Shown piece after piece: positions 62,501 to 64,000 of a DNA stretch of 64,000 bases. Within the stretch, counting starts at the first letter, position 1. Each line of letters starts with the position of its first letter. The stretch is from UBA6059 sp040222235 (GTDB lineage: Bacteria > Bacteroidota > Bacteroidia > Cytophagales > Cyclobacteriaceae): assembly GCA_040222235.1 (NCBI GenBank), contig JAVKDO010000051.1, positions 1 through 64,000 on the forward strand, written 5' to 3'. Made by a program: the position numbers and the translations under genes. The notes below the pieces were generated by a model. The model was not told the DNA's origin. It saw only the letters and a list, made by a program, of their open reading frames with translations, and made no database searches.

Positions 62501-62530
62501 CGTCATCACGAGCGTAGCTAAGTGATCTCC
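62501..62530. repeat. Degenerate Bacteroidota interspersed hairpin repeat
   Basis: The sequence has the frame of the common CGTCATTGCGAG...GCAATCTCC element, with compensating changes in the arms: ATCAC at 62505-62509 against GTGAT at 62522-62526. It lies between two convergent genes. The assignment rests on recall of the element. Confidence 0.4.
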
Positions 62531-62562
62531 AACCTCTGGTACTCACCCAGTAGGACAGACCC

Positions 62563-64000
62563 TCACCGCTTCCCAAATCTCCTAAAAGCAGCAATGGTCT
62601 GATACAGCATAAAGCCGACTGAAACCCTCCCTAGAAAATCAAAAAACAAGGACGCTGATCCTGGCTCCAATCCCGGAATAAAACTCACCTTATGAGTAGG
62701 TAAAAGAAACGACCAGAAATACCCAAAGAATAACGAAAATGAAATCCACAAGTCATTAAGATTCACATAGGCGCAACCGACATCTATACCCGGTAAACAA
62801 AGTACATACGGGACATACCATAGCAATCCTGCTCCAAGCATTATCAAAGCAGCCCTCACCCAGTTATTCCCATAGCTTGAAGAGCCCTTATGCAGCCATA
62901 ATGAGGCGGGTGTATACCAATCTGCGGTCCATACCCTCCACCACCATGATTTCCCTTCTGATTTATGTTTCCTGAGTTGATCGAGCTTTGACTTTCTATG
63001 CCACTCAAGATACTCTGCATAGTATTTCAACTCTTGTATCCGATTGCCTTGCTTTTGCATGGCTAAGATTAATTGACTGTAATTCTCTTGAAGGGTCTGA
63101 GCATTAATTGACTTGTTGGAATCTGAGTATATCTGTTGATTTTTAGATGTTGGAAAGTACGTAGTATTCGTATTGATCTCTGCCAGTCTCGAAGAATTCA
63201 TTGTAATCTGAAAGGCATTAAAAGGAAAGTTCAGAAAAGTGGTTTTCCCAAGGTCTGAAGAGATGATATCTAGCCATCTCGAATTATGATTTGACCTTTT
63301 AATACTTGCTGTTACTAAAGGCTCACAGAACCGGAATTCCAACTGGCCATTATTAATCAGTCCTAAATATTGCACATGAAAAAGCTTTGCTCGACTTACC
63401 GAAAAGTTACTAATGGATGAAATTGTACAGGACAGATGAAGTTTATTGATACTAGTCTTGACAATATTGACACGATAATTAACCAACTCAGAGAATTCAA
63501 GCTCTTCAATATATTGATTGTTTTCTCCAAGAACCCAAAGCTCCTTTATTTCTGAAGTTCTTACTCTGAGTACTTTATGGAAAACTCCTCCATGAATATT
63601 GATGAAGTCAAAGGCTGATTTGCCTCCAATAGTTAGATCATTATAATAATCTCCACCTTGAACAATGAAAGACTCAAATCTCCCACCATGAATTATTATG
63701 TCATTCGAAAATGTTCCACCACAAATAAAGAAGTAGCCAAAAGAGCCACCTTTTATCTGTATCAAACCGTATTTCCCATCCATTATTTGGAAATCATTAT
63801 AATAATGTCCTTCATCTATAATTATTGATCCAAATTGGCCTTTTTGAAAGTCTAACAGGCCCTTAAATTCTCCTGAAAGGATATTAATCCCGTTTAGAAG
63901 TATCACTCCATTGAAGATTAAATCACTTTCTAGCACGCAGTTTTTGATAGACAACTCATGATCAAATTGTCCATCACTAAAGACTAAATCATCTGTAAAT
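62563..64000 (-). CDS. Beta-helix repeat protein with C-terminal membrane domain (N-terminus outside window)
   Basis: The frame has a TTG at 63954, but it stays open beyond that to the right window edge. The extra codons continue the same repeat pattern (DDLVFSDGQFDHEL), so the true start lies outside. Visible residues about 20-160 form 10- and 11-residue turns in alternation (GGSFGYFFICG, GGTFSNDIIIHG, GGRFESFIVQG, GGDYYNDLTIGG), a bactofilin- or pentapeptide-like beta helix. An irregular middle is followed by an amphipathic basic segment (YLEWHRKSKLDQLRKHKSEG). At least two transmembrane helices come next (AALIMLGAGLLWYVPYVLCL, WISFSLFFGYFWSFLL), then a conserved-looking end FLGRVSVGFMLYQTIAAFRRFGKR. 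The combination suggests a sensor helix joined to a membrane or channel-like effector. I do not recognise a named family. Confidence 0.75.
   Translation of the reverse strand, partial: FTDDLVFSDGQFDHELSIKNCVLESDLIFNGVILLNGINILSGEFKGLLDFQKGQFGSIIIDEGHYYNDFQIMDGKYGLIQIKGGSFGYFFICGGTFSNDIIIHGGRFESFIVQGGDYYNDLTIGGKSAFDFINIHGGVFHKVLRVRTSEIKELWVLGENNQYIEELEFSELVNYRVNIVKTSINKLHLSCTISSISNFSVSRAKLFHVQYLGLINNGQLEFRFCEPLVTASIKRSNHNSRWLDIISSDLGKTTFLNFPFNAFQITMNSSRLAEINTNTTYFPTSKNQQIYSDSNKSINAQTLQENYSQLILAMQKQGNRIQELKYYAEYLEWHRKSKLDQLRKHKSEGKSWWWRVWTADWYTPASLWLHKGSSSYGNNWVRAALIMLGAGLLWYVPYVLCLPGIDVGCAYVNLNDLWISFSLFFGYFWSFLLPTHKVSFIPGLEPGSASLFFDFLGRVSVGFMLYQTIAAFRRFGKR

Noticed and set aside
62189..62517. 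Frames of about 100 residues on both strands at the end of trehalase
   Set aside because: They reflect the GC-rich 3' part of the trehalase gene; no independent features.
1..64000. CRISPR array, insertion sequence, prophage or rRNA genes
   Set aside because: No regularly spaced direct repeats, transposase or integrase proteins, or rRNA-like segments were seen.

Overview
The window comes from a member of the Bacteroidota, most likely a marine-type Cytophagales relative. The evidence is SusC/SusD outer-membrane nutrient receptors, a type IX secretion C-terminal sorting domain, several TAnnTTTG-type -7 promoter boxes with no clear Shine-Dalgarno sequences, a fused ThrA plus ThrB-ThrC operon, and a GT3-type glycogen synthase. 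The species cannot be named from sequence alone. Base use looks even throughout. There is no phage, insertion sequence, rRNA operon or CRISPR array.

Layout. 1-5.3 kb: the edge of a secreted protein, a giant AsmA/TamB-like envelope protein with about six tandem repeats of roughly 170 residues, and a GGCT-fold protein. 5.4-11.2 kb: a tRNA-Pro with an apparent AGG anticodon, then minus-strand genes: an M20 amidohydrolase, a VapBC-type toxin-antitoxin pair with a repeat-rich operator, a hairpin-rich spacer, and a large VPS10/BNR propeller protein. 11.5-16.2 kb: thrA-thrB-thrC. 16.2-21.4 kb (minus): YefM-YoeB, two tiny genes, a YdeP/FdhF-like molybdoenzyme, and a HAD phosphatase paired with a kinase-like protein. 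21.5-26.8 kb (plus): an AAA/DUF4143 ATPase behind two large matched dyads, then a dipeptidase, a membrane protein, an unlisted 31-residue membrane peptide, an SSS symporter and a pseudouridine synthase. 26.9-38.5 kb: mostly housekeeping genes (glycogen synthase, CtpA-type protease, RuvX, peptide deformylase, nitrilase, MurF, tRNA-Val), with an RIC/ScdA-like hemerythrin protein and a T9SS-exported FG-GAP protein.

38.7-62.5 kb is the accessory highlight. A divergent LacI-type regulator faces a SusC-SusD pair. These are followed by a tightly coupled run of very large genes: ASPIC/UnbV lipoprotein, SusC-like receptor without a SusD, ASPIC/UnbV lipoprotein, ASPIC/UnbV lipoprotein, and a membrane-anchored GyrI-like protein. 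Then come a vanadium-haloperoxidase-family lipoprotein with all metal-site residues, a ParE-type toxin-antitoxin pair and a GH37 trehalase lipoprotein. I read this as a surface nutrient-acquisition system; its substrate is unknown, but trehalose or an alpha-glucoside is a reasonable first guess. The window ends inside a beta-helix protein with a C-terminal membrane region.

The strongest unexplained DNA signals are three. First, two 18-bp-half-site dyads with identical 3-bp spacing bracket the promoter of the DUF4143 ATPase. Second, the 8-mer TACCGGAA is over-represented, occurring in several reading frames and mostly on one strand. Third, the 3' end of tRNA-Val and its terminator are duplicated.
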